Assembly: GCA_041493035.1 (NCBI GenBank)
Contig: JBGPYB010000108.1
Coordinates: forward strand, 1 to 16,174
DNA length: 16,174 nt
Direction: 5' to 3'
Source of the DNA: JBGPYB01 sp041493035
GTDB taxonomy: Bacteria; Acidobacteriota; Vicinamibacteria; Fen-336
Shown: one piece after another, positions 8,150-14,362 of the stretch
Layout: each line of letters starts with the position of its first letter
Position numbering within the stretch: position 1 is the first letter of the stretch
Notes under the pieces: model-generated
Told to the model about the DNA's origin: nothing
The model's input: only the letters and a program-made list of their open reading frames with translations
Database searches by the model: none
Position numbers and translations under genes: made by a program

Positions 8150-9702
8150 GGCCGTTTCACGCCTTCCGTCGGAAGGTCGATCACCAGCCTCGTCGTCTCT
8201 CCGGGCTTGATCGCGACAGCGCGGGCGAGGGCTTCGTAAGCCGGATGGCGCAAGCTCAGCGTGTGAGGCCCGGCGGGTAGCGGGACCCGGTCCATCGGAG
8301 TGGTACCTACGAGGCGGCCGTCGATGCTGACCTCGGCCCAGGGCCGGACGACGATCTGTAGCATCCCGGGTTGAGGGGCCGCCGTCACAGCCGGTGCCTG
8401 GAGAAGCGTGGTCGGGGGCGGCGGCGTTGGCGTCGGTGAGGGCGGGCCTGGAGTCGAGCGGGGGCTCGGAGCCGGCGTAGCTTTGTGGGGTGGCGGTGAA
8501 GAGGGCGCCGGCAGCGTTGTCGTGGGCTCTGGGGGTCGAGTCGACATAGCCAGGGAGTCGACTGAGGAAGTGGCCGTCGTTGTCGGAGGCGGTGGCAGCG
8601 TGGTGGACGGCGGTGGAGGCGTTGGGTCCACGGCATGCCCACGCCGAAGGGCCAGATAGCCGCCCCCGGCGACCGCGAGGAGAGGCAGTGCGATCATCCA
8701 GGGAGCGATCGCGCGCCGTGTCACGGGCTGCGGAAGCGTGGGCGCCTCGAGCGCAACGGTGGGCATAGGCTGCTGTTTGCGACTGGGCGACCGCGCCTCT
8801 CGGAGCCCGTCGGCCAGCGCCCGCGCAGTGGGATAGCGCAGGTCCGGTTCCTTGGCCAGCGCTCGGCGCAGCACTGACCGTAGACCCTGCGGCAGGCCTG
8901 CGACGTCAAGCGGCGGCGGGTCGTTCAGGTGTTTGAGGATCGTGGAGATGGGCGTGTCGCCCCGGAAGGGGACGTTGCCCGTAAAGATTTCATAGATCAC
9001 GACGCCGAGGGCATACACGTCGGTGCGAAAGTCGACTTTGTGGCCCTGGGCCTGCTCGGGGGCCATGTATTCCGGCGTGCCGAGCACCTGGCCCGTGGCC
9101 GTGGCTGTCCCGCCCCCTTCCTGGCGCTTCGCGATCCCGAAATCCATCAGGCGCGCCACGTGGTCGCGGTCGACCATGATGTTGGGCGTCTTCAGATCGC
9201 GATGAATGATGCCGGCCGCGTGGACGGCCTCGAGCCCCTCGGCGAGCTGGATGGACACGTCGTAGGCCTCGTCGGACGGCAGACCGCCGCGCTCCCGCAG
9301 GACCTGCTTCATGTCGACGCCGTCGATCAGCTCCATCGAGATGTAGAGAAGCCCGCGGTCCTCGCCGTAGTCGTGGATGGCGCAGACGTTGCGGTGACGG
9401 ATCCGGCGAGCGATCTTGATCTCGGACCTGAACCGCTCGGCCATCTTCGGGTCCTGGGCGAAGTCCGGGCGCAGGACCTTGATGGCGACACGTTCGTCGA
9501 GCGTACGGTCGTGCGCGCGATAAACCATCCCCATGCCGCCCCGTCCGAGCGGCTTCTCGATCTCGTAGCGGCCGTGGAACAGAGCGCCAGGGGAGAGGTC
9601 GACGGTCACCACCACCGCGGTCGGCGTCTCGAGGGAGGCGCCGCATCGGCTGCAGGCGGTGAGCGCGTCCGCGTTCTCGGCCTGGCAGGAGGGGCAGATC
9701 AT
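8146..9702 (-). CDS. Transmembrane Ser/Thr protein kinase with N-terminal zinc ribbon and C-terminal PEGA domain
   Basis: This 518-aa Hanks-type (PknB-like) kinase has four parts. Residues 1-22 form a zinc ribbon with C3, C6, C17 and C20. The kinase domain (46-305) has the Gly loop GRGGMGMVY (53-61), lysine K75, HRDLKTPNIMV (167-177), DFGIAKR (187-193) and TPEYMAPEQ (209-217), so it should be active and of the RD class. One membrane helix lies at about 331-352. A Pro/Thr/Ser-rich extracytoplasmic stalk (358-438) leads to a C-terminal PEGA-type domain (446-512, VSIDGRLVGTTP then GPHTLSLRHPAY), which probably contacts the envelope or a ligand. Its own promoter is at 9714-9742 and implies an almost leaderless mRNA. 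The TPR protein gene lies 53 nt upstream on the same strand. Targets are unknown. Confidence 0.94.
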   Translation of the reverse strand: MICPSCQAENADALTACSRCGASLETPTAVVVTVDLSPGALFHGRYEIEKPLGRGGMGMVYRAHDRTLDERVAIKVLRPDFAQDPKMAERFRSEIKIARRIRHRNVCAIHDYGEDRGLLYISMELIDGVDMKQVLRERGGLPSDEAYDVSIQLAEGLEAVHAAGIIHRDLKTPNIMVDRDHVARLMDFGIAKRQEGGGTATATGQVLGTPEYMAPEQAQGHKVDFRTDVYALGVVIYEIFTGNVPFRGDTPISTILKHLNDPPPLDVAGLPQGLRSVLRRALAKEPDLRYPTARALADGLREARSPSRKQQPMPTVALEAPTLPQPVTRRAIAPWMIALPLLAVAGGGYLALRRGHAVDPTPPPPSTTLPPPPTTTATSSVDSLAMSTRPPEPTTTLPAPSSPPPHKATPAPSPRSTPGPPSPTPTPPPPTTLLQAPAVTAAPQPGMLQIVVRPWAEVSIDGRLVGTTPMDRVPLPAGPHTLSLRHPAYEALARAVAIKPGETTRLVIDLPTEGVKRP

Positions 9703-9713
9703 CCGGGAGCCCG

Positions 9714-9742
9714 AGAATACGCCGCGGGCGCTGTTACGGCAA
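9714..9742 (-). promoter_or_regulatory. Promoter of the kinase gene (TTGCCG-17-TATTCT)
   Basis: Minus-strand TTGCCG (9742-9737) and TATTCT (9719-9714) are separated by exactly 17 bp. The -10 ends 11 nt before the kinase ATG, so the transcript would have a leader of only a few nucleotides. The stretch is nearly the same as the promoter of the neighbouring TPR gene, sharing AGCCTTGCCG and GCRGCGTATKCTC. Confidence 0.6.
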
Positions 9743-9755
9743 GGCTATCCCCGGA

Positions 9756-10658
9756 TCAGGGATGCTTGACCGTCAGGTTGAAGGTCGCGGTGCAGCCGTC
9801 GCACGAGTCACGATGGAAGACGTAAAGACGGTATTCCTGAGATGGCGCGCCACCCAGGGGCTGGACGTTGGCCGTCAGGGTCGCGCTGAGGTTGGTCAGC
9901 AGGTTCGAGTTCGCGACCGTGGTCCCCCCGGCGTCGGCCAGGTACATGCCCAGGACAGCGTCCCTCTTGCCCCCCGTCGAGGTCCATGTGTCGTTGGCTT
10001 CGAGAACGCCGGCGGCGACGACGACAAGGTCGAAGGACTGCTGATACTCGCTCTCTCTAAGGGTGATCGGCCCGAAGCTCTCCGTCTTTCGGGGATCGGG
10101 CATGGTCGTTGTCGTCGTGGTCGTTGGCGCGCTGCTGCCGCCTCCGGCGGCCACGGCCGCGATGCCGCCCGCCGCGGCGACTCCCCCGATGATCAACAGT
10201 GCCTTGCCGCCTCCGCCCCCCTTCTTCGGTTCGACTTTCGGCGCTGCTCCGCCCGCGCCCGCGGCGGTGGTGGCCGCCACCGGCGCGTTCCGATTCTCTT
10301 CTGCCTTCGCCGCTTCGAAGATGTCGATCACCTTGGGCGGAAACTTGTCGGGAGAGAGCGAGAGGGTTCGTATCTGGGCGATCGCCTCGCGGAACTTGGC
10401 CTTGCCGGCCGCCTCGTGCCCCTTCCCGATGTAAGCGATGCCCAGGTACAGATAGGCCTGCGAAAGATCGGCGGAGCGCTTCGGGTCCGCCGCGAGGCGT
10501 CGCGCGGCGTTGTCGAGGGTCAGGATCGCGCCGTCGTAGTCGCCGTCGTCGACCTGTGCGATTCCCTTCGCGATCTCGGGATCGGTTGGGGTGTCCGTCT
10601 GGGCCGGCGGAACGACGAGAGCCACGAGCAGAAGCGGCAGCAGGGCTTTTCTGACCAC
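9756..10658 (-). CDS. Secreted TPR-like protein with Gly-rich membrane segment and Thr-rich linker
   Basis: This 300-residue protein has no assigned function. It starts with a signal peptide (residues 1-20). A TPR-like helical region (about 25-120) follows, with repeats such as GDYDGAILTLDNAARRL and AYLYLGIAYIGKGHEAAGKAKFREAI. Next come an Ala/Lys/Gly-rich linker, a hydrophobic Ala/Gly segment (152-172) that could span the membrane, a seven-threonine run at 179-185, and a C-terminal beta-rich domain (195-300) containing C286 and C289 (DSCDGC). The start is a GTG with AGGAGG 6 nt upstream. It precedes the kinase gene on the same strand and has a matching promoter, so the two may belong to one envelope signalling unit. 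A scaffold or sensor role is inference. Confidence 0.75.
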   Translation of the reverse strand: MVRKALLPLLLVALVVPPAQTDTPTDPEIAKGIAQVDDGDYDGAILTLDNAARRLAADPKRSADLSQAYLYLGIAYIGKGHEAAGKAKFREAIAQIRTLSLSPDKFPPKVIDIFEAAKAEENRNAPVAATTAAGAGGAAPKVEPKKGGGGGKALLIIGGVAAAGGIAAVAAGGGSSAPTTTTTTTMPDPRKTESFGPITLRESEYQQSFDLVVVAAGVLEANDTWTSTGGKRDAVLGMYLADAGGTTVANSNLLTNLSATLTANVQPLGGAPSQEYRLYVFHRDSCDGCTATFNLTVKHP

Positions 10659-10684
10659 GCGCGACCTCCTCAGAATGTGGGCGG

Positions 10685-10713
10685 AGCATACGCTGCTGGC
10701 GCTTTCCCGGCAA
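10685..10713 (-). promoter_or_regulatory. Promoter of the TPR protein gene (TTGCCG-17-TATGCT)
   Basis: Minus-strand TTGCCG (10713-10708) and TATGCT (10690-10685) are 17 bp apart. The start codon follows 26 nt after the -10, with AGGAGG between. The -35 is immediately preceded by two tandem 14-bp repeats. Confidence 0.6.
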
Positions 10714-10740
10714 GGCTCCGAGAACTAGGCTCCGAGAACT
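10713..10740. repeat. Two perfect tandem 14-bp repeats upstream of the TPR gene promoter
   Basis: The unit AGGCTCCGAGAACT occurs twice head to tail (10713-10726 and 10727-10740) and is followed by AG, so the match extends 2 nt further. It abuts the -35 of the TPR gene promoter, where an activator could bind. A chance tandem duplication is the alternative. Confidence 0.9.
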
Positions 10741-10757
10741 AGAAGCCCATGGGTGGA

Positions 10758-10784
10758 GGGGAGAGGCCAGGTCGGCCTCTCCCC
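10758..10784 (-). terminator. Hairpin terminator after the bufferin-like gene
   Basis: A perfect 11-bp stem (GGGGAGAGGCC / GGCCTCTCCCC) with a 5-nt loop lies 14 nt past the stop of the minus-strand gene at 10799. No clear T-run follows on the minus strand, so termination is likely but not textbook. Confidence 0.65.
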
Positions 10785-10798
10785 GGGGACGGGTCGGC

Positions 10799-11176
10799 TT
10801 ACGCCTTCTTCGCGACCTTCTTCTTGTCGGCGCCGACCTCTTCCACGATGTAGCCGCTCTTGGCCTTGCACTCAGCGGCGCTGGTCGGCGTCCAGTTGAT
10901 GATCTTGCTCGACGCCCCGCACTTCGCGTGGGACCCGCAGGAATGGGTCTCGGTCTTTCCGAACTTCTCCTGGAACTCCTTGTCTCCGAGGAGGGTCTGG
11001 AAAGCCTTGATGTCCGCATCCGTGACGGCACACTTCGCGTGGGAGCCGCATCCGTTGACCCCCCAACACTTCACTTCGTCCTTCTTGTCGTCGGCCACGC
11101 CGGGGTTGGGGGCGCTCAGGCCCATGCTGATCCCCGCGACGGCCGCCATGAGAAAGCCCTTTTCGCGCTTCTTCAT
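10799..11176 (-). CDS. Small secreted Cys/His-rich protein, bufferin-type metallophore-like
   Basis: This 125-aa protein has a basic N-terminus, a hydrophobic signal region (residues 8-20) and a likely cleavage near GVADD, so it should act outside the cytoplasm. The mature part has six cysteines (37, 43, 49, 80, 86, 103). It contains two copies of the heptad CGSHAKC (43-49 and 80-86), the second preceded by H78. A second block reads NWTPTSAAECKAKSGY, and the C-terminus is lysine-rich (DKKKVAKKA). This pattern resembles the BufA2-type periplasmic bufferins, small peptides that bind metals such as copper, often after modification by a DUF692 (MNIO) enzyme. No DUF692 or DUF2063 partner is in this window. 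AAGGAG lies 5 nt before the ATG. The family call rests on memory of motifs, not a search. Confidence 0.7.
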   Translation of the reverse strand: MKKREKGFLMAAVAGISMGLSAPNPGVADDKKDEVKCWGVNGCGSHAKCAVTDADIKAFQTLLGDKEFQEKFGKTETHSCGSHAKCGASSKIINWTPTSAAECKAKSGYIVEEVGADKKKVAKKA

Positions 11177-11214
11177 CGAGACTCCTTGCCTTGAATGGGG
11201 TGATGGCCCCTCGG

Positions 11215-11220
11215 AGAGTA
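11215..11220 (-). promoter_or_regulatory. -10-like box TACTCT upstream of the bufferin-like gene
   Basis: TACTCT on the minus strand fits TANNNT and would give a leader of about 30 nt containing AAGGAG. There is no good -35. It lies in the 166-bp divergent region shared with the thioredoxin-like gene, where no clear promoter for the latter was found. Confidence 0.3.
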
Positions 11221-11342
11221 GACATCGTTCGCGCCCCTTTGGGAAGTCCCGGCCCAGATTCTTCTTCTACCGGAGAGGCGAGCCGGTCCGGGCTTGAGCC
11301 GGGAATATTCGTAGGGCCCGGGCGATTCGTCGGGTTGAGACC

Positions 11343-11900
11343 ATGCGCCTTCTGCTCTACCCCTTCGGGCTCGCGGCGACCCTCATGACCTTGTGGCTCG
11401 GTCGAGTCGAATCCGCTCCGTGGCCGGTCGCGGCTCCGCCCTTTCCCACGGCCGACCGGTCCCGCTGGGTCGGCGAACCGCAGACGTGGGAGGGGCTTCG
11501 GGGTCGCGTGGTCCTTCTCGACGTCTGGACGTTCGGCTGCATCAACTGCGTGCGGACGATCCCCTGGGTCCGCGACGCCGTCGGACGATACGCCACCCGG
11601 GGATTCACCGTCGTCGGCATTCACACGCCGGAGATGGAGTCGGAGCGGGTGCGTGCCTCGGTGGAGGCCGAGGTGCGCCGGCGCCAGCTCGACTTTCCCC
11701 ACCTGATCGACAACGACCACGCTTACTGGAACGCTCTTGACAATCACTACTGGCCGGCCCTCTATCTCGTGGACCGCTGCGGTCGCATCCGAGCCACCGC
11801 CATCGGCGAGGTCCATGCTGGTCAGGAGAGTGGCCAGCGCCTCAACGCCGAGATCGAGGCGCTGCTGAAAGAGTCCCCGACCGACTGCGCCGGGCGCTAG
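11343..11900 (+). CDS. Exported TlpA/DipZ-like thioredoxin-fold protein
   Basis: This 185-residue protein has a signal or anchor segment (residues 1-24) and a thioredoxin domain facing the periplasm. The active site is VWTFGCINCVRTIPW (61-75) with C66 and C69. The aromatic-F-G-C-I-N-C pattern is that of the TlpA/ResA/DipZ C-terminal type used to reduce or oxidise exported proteins. The cis-proline is expected at P138 (HYWPALYLVD). GIHTPEMESER (92-102) is also typical of DipZ-like proteins. Two extra cysteines are present (C146, C182). It is divergent from the Cys-rich bufferin-like gene, which suggests it could maintain that protein's thiols, but the pairing is inferred from position only. 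No strong ribosome site precedes the ATG at 11343. Confidence 0.88.
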   Translation: MRLLLYPFGLAATLMTLWLGRVESAPWPVAAPPFPTADRSRWVGEPQTWEGLRGRVVLLDVWTFGCINCVRTIPWVRDAVGRYATRGFTVVGIHTPEMESERVRASVEAEVRRRQLDFPHLIDNDHAYWNALDNHYWPALYLVDRCGRIRATAIGEVHAGQESGQRLNAEIEALLKESPTDCAGR

Positions 11901-11924
11901 TTCGGCGACCGGGCGCAGTTCTGC

Positions 11925-11930
11925 TAGACT
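11925..11930 (+). promoter_or_regulatory. -10-like box TAGACT upstream of acylphosphatase
   Basis: TAGACT sits in GTTCTGCTAGACT, a 13-mer repeated exactly before the histidine kinase gene (14651-14663). It ends 15 nt before the ATG, so the leader would be about 9 nt without a Shine-Dalgarno. The -35 is weak (TTCGGC, 18 bp upstream). Confidence 0.4.
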
Positions 11931-11945
11931 CCCCGCTCGCGTTCG

Positions 11946-12212
11946 ATGGCTGCCAACCGCTATTTCATCCAAGGCCGTGTGCAGGGCGTCGGCTATCGCT
12001 ACTTCGTTCTGCGCGAGGCCGAGCGCCTGGGGGTCTCCGGCTTCGCGCGGAATCTCCCCGACGGACGCGTAGAGGTGGTGGCCGAGGGGAGAGACGAAGA
12101 CCTTCTGGCATTCGAAGGCCGGCTGAAGGAAGGTCCGGCCTTCTCCGGGGTATCTGAGGTCGAGCGCGTTGCGATCGCCCCTCGAGGCGATCAAGGCTTT
12201 CACATCCGTTAG
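11946..12212 (+). CDS. acyP: Acylphosphatase
   Basis: This 88-aa cytosolic enzyme hydrolyses the carboxyl-phosphate bond of acyl phosphates. The family signature is complete: G-R-V-Q-G-V-G-Y-R-Y-F (residues 10-20) supplies the phosphate-binding loop and catalytic R18, and GFARNLPDGRVEVVAEG (32-48) supplies catalytic N36. Length is typical (about 90 residues). The gene has no evident ribosome site and follows a close -10 box, consistent with a very short leader. The apt start is only 8 nt after its stop, so the two genes form an operon. Confidence in function is high. Confidence 0.95.
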   Translation: MAANRYFIQGRVQGVGYRYFVLREAERLGVSGFARNLPDGRVEVVAEGRDEDLLAFEGRLKEGPAFSGVSEVERVAIAPRGDQGFHIR

Positions 12213-12220
12213 GAGACGAG

Positions 12221-12748
12221 ATGGCTCAAGACCAGGAGATCCTCCAGGCCGCGATCCGCGACGTGCCCGACTTTCCGAAGAAGGGGATCCTCTTCAAGGA
12301 CATCACGACACTCCTCAAAGATCCGAAGATGTTCCGCCTGGCGGTGGATCGCTTCATGGCCTTGTTCGACGGTCGGCCTCTCGACAAGGTGATCGCCATC
12401 GAAAGCCGGGGCTTCATCTTCGGCAGCGTGGTGGCCGACCGATTGGGCATCGGCTTCGTTCCGGTTCGCAAGCCGGGGAAGCTGCCGTGGAAGACGCGCC
12501 GCGCGTCGTATGCGCTGGAGTACGGCACGGACTCTCTGGAAATCCACGACGACGCCCTCTCCTCCGGCGAGAAGGTCCTGGTCGTGGACGACGTGATCGC
12601 GACCGGCGGCACCGCCGCGGCCGTGGGGGAGCTGGTGGCCGGGTTTGGGGCTTCGGTGACGGCTTACGCATTTCTGGTGGAGCTGACCTTTCTCGACGGC
12701 CGGGCGAAGCTGGCGGGGAGCGACGTCCTGAGCCTGATCCGGTACTGA
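12221..12748 (+). CDS. apt: Adenine phosphoribosyltransferase
   Basis: This 175-residue cytosolic purine-salvage enzyme makes AMP and pyrophosphate from adenine and PRPP. Conserved blocks are IRDVPDFPKKGILFKDIT (12-29), the ESRGFIFG loop (61-68), VPVRKPGKLPW (80-90) with YALEYGTDSLEIH (97-109), and the PRPP-binding motif VLVVDDVIATGGT (119-131). Length matches family norms (about 170-180). GGAG precedes the ATG, and the gene follows acylphosphatase by 8 nt. The C-terminus ends SLIRY, as in many Apt proteins. Nothing is unusual. Confidence 0.97.
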   Translation: MAQDQEILQAAIRDVPDFPKKGILFKDITTLLKDPKMFRLAVDRFMALFDGRPLDKVIAIESRGFIFGSVVADRLGIGFVPVRKPGKLPWKTRRASYALEYGTDSLEIHDDALSSGEKVLVVDDVIATGGTAAAVGELVAGFGASVTAYAFLVELTFLDGRAKLAGSDVLSLIRY

Positions 12749-12763
12749 CGAGTTTCTCGGGTC

Positions 12764-12769
12764 TATACT
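12764..12769 (+). promoter_or_regulatory. -10-like box TATACT upstream of WD40 lipoprotein
   Basis: TATACT matches the -10 consensus at five of six positions and lies 18 nt before the ATG. No recognisable -35 is at normal spacing. It suggests the WD40 gene is transcribed separately from apt. Confidence 0.4.
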
Positions 12770-12787
12770 CGACTCGAGGGAGAGGTC

Positions 12788-13762
12788 ATGGTGGGTCGCG
12801 GCTCTGCCGTCGCTGTGAGCCTGCTGCTGCTCGGCGGGTGCGGCTCGGAGAGCCCGAACCCGGCCCGCTGCCCGGACGTCGCGTGCCTCGAGCGCACGCT
12901 CGCCGGCCACGCGAGCCGGGTCACCTCGGTCGCCTTCTCGCCGGACGGCCAGGTCGTGGCCACGGGAAGCACCGACTTCACCGTCCGCCTCTGGAACGTC
13001 GCCGACGGTGCCCTCGTGCGGACGCTCACCGGTCACACCTCCAGCGTCCTATCGGTGGCGTTCTCTCCCGATGGCGCCATCGTCGCCTCGGGGAGCGAGG
13101 ACGCCACCGTGCGTCTCTGGCGCACCGACGATGGCCGCCTTGTGCGCACCCTCGCGGCAGCGACCTACGGCGTGACGGCTCTCGCCTTCGCGCGGGACGA
13201 TCGGACGCTGGTCGCGGGTTCAGCGGACCATACCGTCCGGTTGTGGGATGCGGCCACCGGGCGTTTCCTCTCGACCGTCGCGGCCCACGTTGCACCGGTG
13301 ACGGCTGTTGTCCTGGCTCCCGACGGCGCCCACTTCGCGTCCGCCGGTAGTTTCCTCGACGGCCGAGTCCGACTCTGGACGTTCCCCGCCGCGACGCCAA
13401 TCTGGCAAGCGTTCGGGGAGGTGGCTGTCTGGTCGCTCGCCTTCGCCCCTGACGGAAGTACGCTGGCCTGCGGCGGCGCCGCGGGTGCGGTGCGGCTTCG
13501 GTCGACGGCCGACGGAAGCGAGCGGCGGGTCCTCGCGGCCGGCGACGGACCGATCAACGCCGTTGCCTATTCCCCCGATGGGCAGCATCTGGCCGCGTCG
13601 GAAGGCGCGTCCGTTCGCATCTTCGACCCGACCCTCGGCGTGTCCCGTGGCCTCCTCACGGGTCACGCCGGGAGTGTCTTCGGCCTGGCGTTCTCCCCGG
13701 ACGGGCGCTTGCTGGCCTCCGCCAGCGACGACGCCACGGTGCGTCTGTGGAGCTTCTTCTAG
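12788..13762 (+). CDS. WD40-repeat lipoprotein (seven-bladed beta-propeller)
   Basis: This 324-aa exported lipoprotein has a signal sequence with lipobox LLGGC (lipidated C18) and then almost nothing but WD40 repeats. Seven blades can be counted, with hallmarks such as VTSVAFSPDG and TVRLWN. They begin near residues 36, 78, 120, 162, 205, 248 and 289. Blades 1, 2 and 7 are close to consensus; blades 4-6 are divergent, with IFD or LRS in place of the usual LW. The last blade ends exactly at the C-terminus (VRLWSFF), so the propeller is complete. Such domains bind proteins; no catalytic domain is attached and the partner is unknown. AGAGG lies shortly before the ATG. Confidence 0.93.
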   Translation: MVGRGSAVAVSLLLLGGCGSESPNPARCPDVACLERTLAGHASRVTSVAFSPDGQVVATGSTDFTVRLWNVADGALVRTLTGHTSSVLSVAFSPDGAIVASGSEDATVRLWRTDDGRLVRTLAAATYGVTALAFARDDRTLVAGSADHTVRLWDAATGRFLSTVAAHVAPVTAVVLAPDGAHFASAGSFLDGRVRLWTFPAATPIWQAFGEVAVWSLAFAPDGSTLACGGAAGAVRLRSTADGSERRVLAAGDGPINAVAYSPDGQHLAASEGASVRIFDPTLGVSRGLLTGHAGSVFGLAFSPDGRLLASASDDATVRLWSFF

Positions 13763-13768
13763 AGCGCC

Positions 13769-13785
13769 GCGTGATAAACTCACGC
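13769..13785. repeat. Inverted repeat GCGTGA-TAAAC-TCACGC before the tRNA gene
   Basis: A perfect 6-bp inverted repeat with a 5-nt spacer overlaps the probable tRNA -10 box (TAAACT). It may be a weak terminator for the WD40 gene ending at 13762, or an operator. No T-run follows. Confidence 0.6.
13775..13780 (+). promoter_or_regulatory. -10-like box TAAACT of the tRNA gene
   Basis: TAAACT ends 12 nt before the mature tRNA 5' end, the expected distance for transcription to begin a few bases upstream. The -35 is not recognisable. Confidence 0.4.
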
Positions 13786-13792
13786 ACCCTTC

Positions 13793-13869
<77 letters not shown>

Positions 13870-14110
13870 ACTCCGTGACAAGGGCGTCGCACTACTTGCG
13901 CGTTACGTCCCCTCCATCAGCGATCCCCCTGGGGCGCCAACTGGCGGCCAAGTAACCCCCCTGGCTAGGCAGGGTCAGGTTCAGGCATCGCCTCGGCTTA
14001 CGGGAGGAGTGCCAGAGATGCTGGTGGTCGCTGCGGAGAAACGCACCGCGCTCGAATGCTGGGGCCGGCGGGCGAAAGAGGGGCATAATAGGGAGGGCAA
14101 AGGATCAACG
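13870..14110. other. 241-nt structured intergenic region, no convincing gene
   Basis: Between the tRNA and the UPF0175 gene I see no supported coding region. It contains several short hairpins: CCCTG-GCTAGG-CAGGG, AGGC-ATC-GCCT and CCAG-AGATG-CTGG. At 13928-13942 there is a near copy of the tRNA 3' end and its flank (CCTGGGGCGCCAACT versus CCTGGGCGCACCAACT at 13857-13872). I compared the stretch with signal recognition particle RNA, TPP riboswitch and RNase P landmarks and found no full match. It may be an attachment-site scar, an unrecognised small RNA, or neither. Confidence 0.4.
14084..14089 (+). promoter_or_regulatory. -10-like box CATAAT upstream of UPF0175 gene
   Basis: CATAAT matches TATAAT at five of six positions and lies 21 nt before the ATG at 14111, leaving room for an AAAGGA ribosome site. 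No -35 is evident. Confidence 0.4.
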
Positions 14111-14362
14111 ATGACAACCGTCACCCTTCAGTTTCCGGACGATGTCTTCTCCGCGCTTCGGCGTTCGCCTGAGGAGTTCGCTCGAGAGCTCCGGGTTGCC
14201 GCAGCGACGCACTGGTACGAGCGTGGAGAACTCTCGCAAGAAAAGGCCGCTCACGTCGCGGGTCTTACTCGCGCTCAGTTCCTGGCGGAACTGGCGCGGA
14301 CGAAGTCAGACGCATTCGTGGTGGACTTCCAAGACCTGAAGCGTGAACTGAGCCTTGGCTGA
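14111..14362 (+). CDS. UPF0175 family antitoxin-like protein
   Basis: This 83-residue protein is of the UPF0175 family, commonly the antitoxin half of a pair with a DUF3368/PIN toxin. It shows the family order: an N-terminal strand VTLQFPDDVFSAL, a helix PEEFARELRVAAATHWYERG, then the helix-turn-helix-like core LSQEKAAHVAGLTRAQFLAEL, and a C-terminal tail (FVVDFQDLKRELSLG) that would bind the partner. The ATG at 14111 is preferred because AAAGGA precedes it and the domain begins there; upstream in-frame codons lie in non-coding sequence. It probably represses its own promoter. Its stop overlaps the TTG start of the next gene by 8 nt, the usual coupled layout. Confidence 0.88.
   Translation: MTTVTLQFPDDVFSALRRSPEEFARELRVAAATHWYERGELSQEKAAHVAGLTRAQFLAELARTKSDAFVVDFQDLKRELSLG

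Noticed and set aside
13960..14020. Possible TPP riboswitch on the minus strand (GAACCTGA followed by a CCCTG/CAGGG stem)
   Set aside because: The required CTGAGA half and the closing GCGNAGGGA segment are absent, and no thiamin gene lies downstream.
13925..14035. Possible signal recognition particle RNA on the plus strand (GGGTCAGG)
   Set aside because: The invariant GGAAGG-AGCA loop of the SRP binding domain is missing on both strands.
13892..14086. Minus-strand 64-codon ORF in the tRNA-UPF0175 gap
   Set aside because: No ribosome site, no recognisable domain, and it runs across the hairpin-rich region; not supported as a gene.
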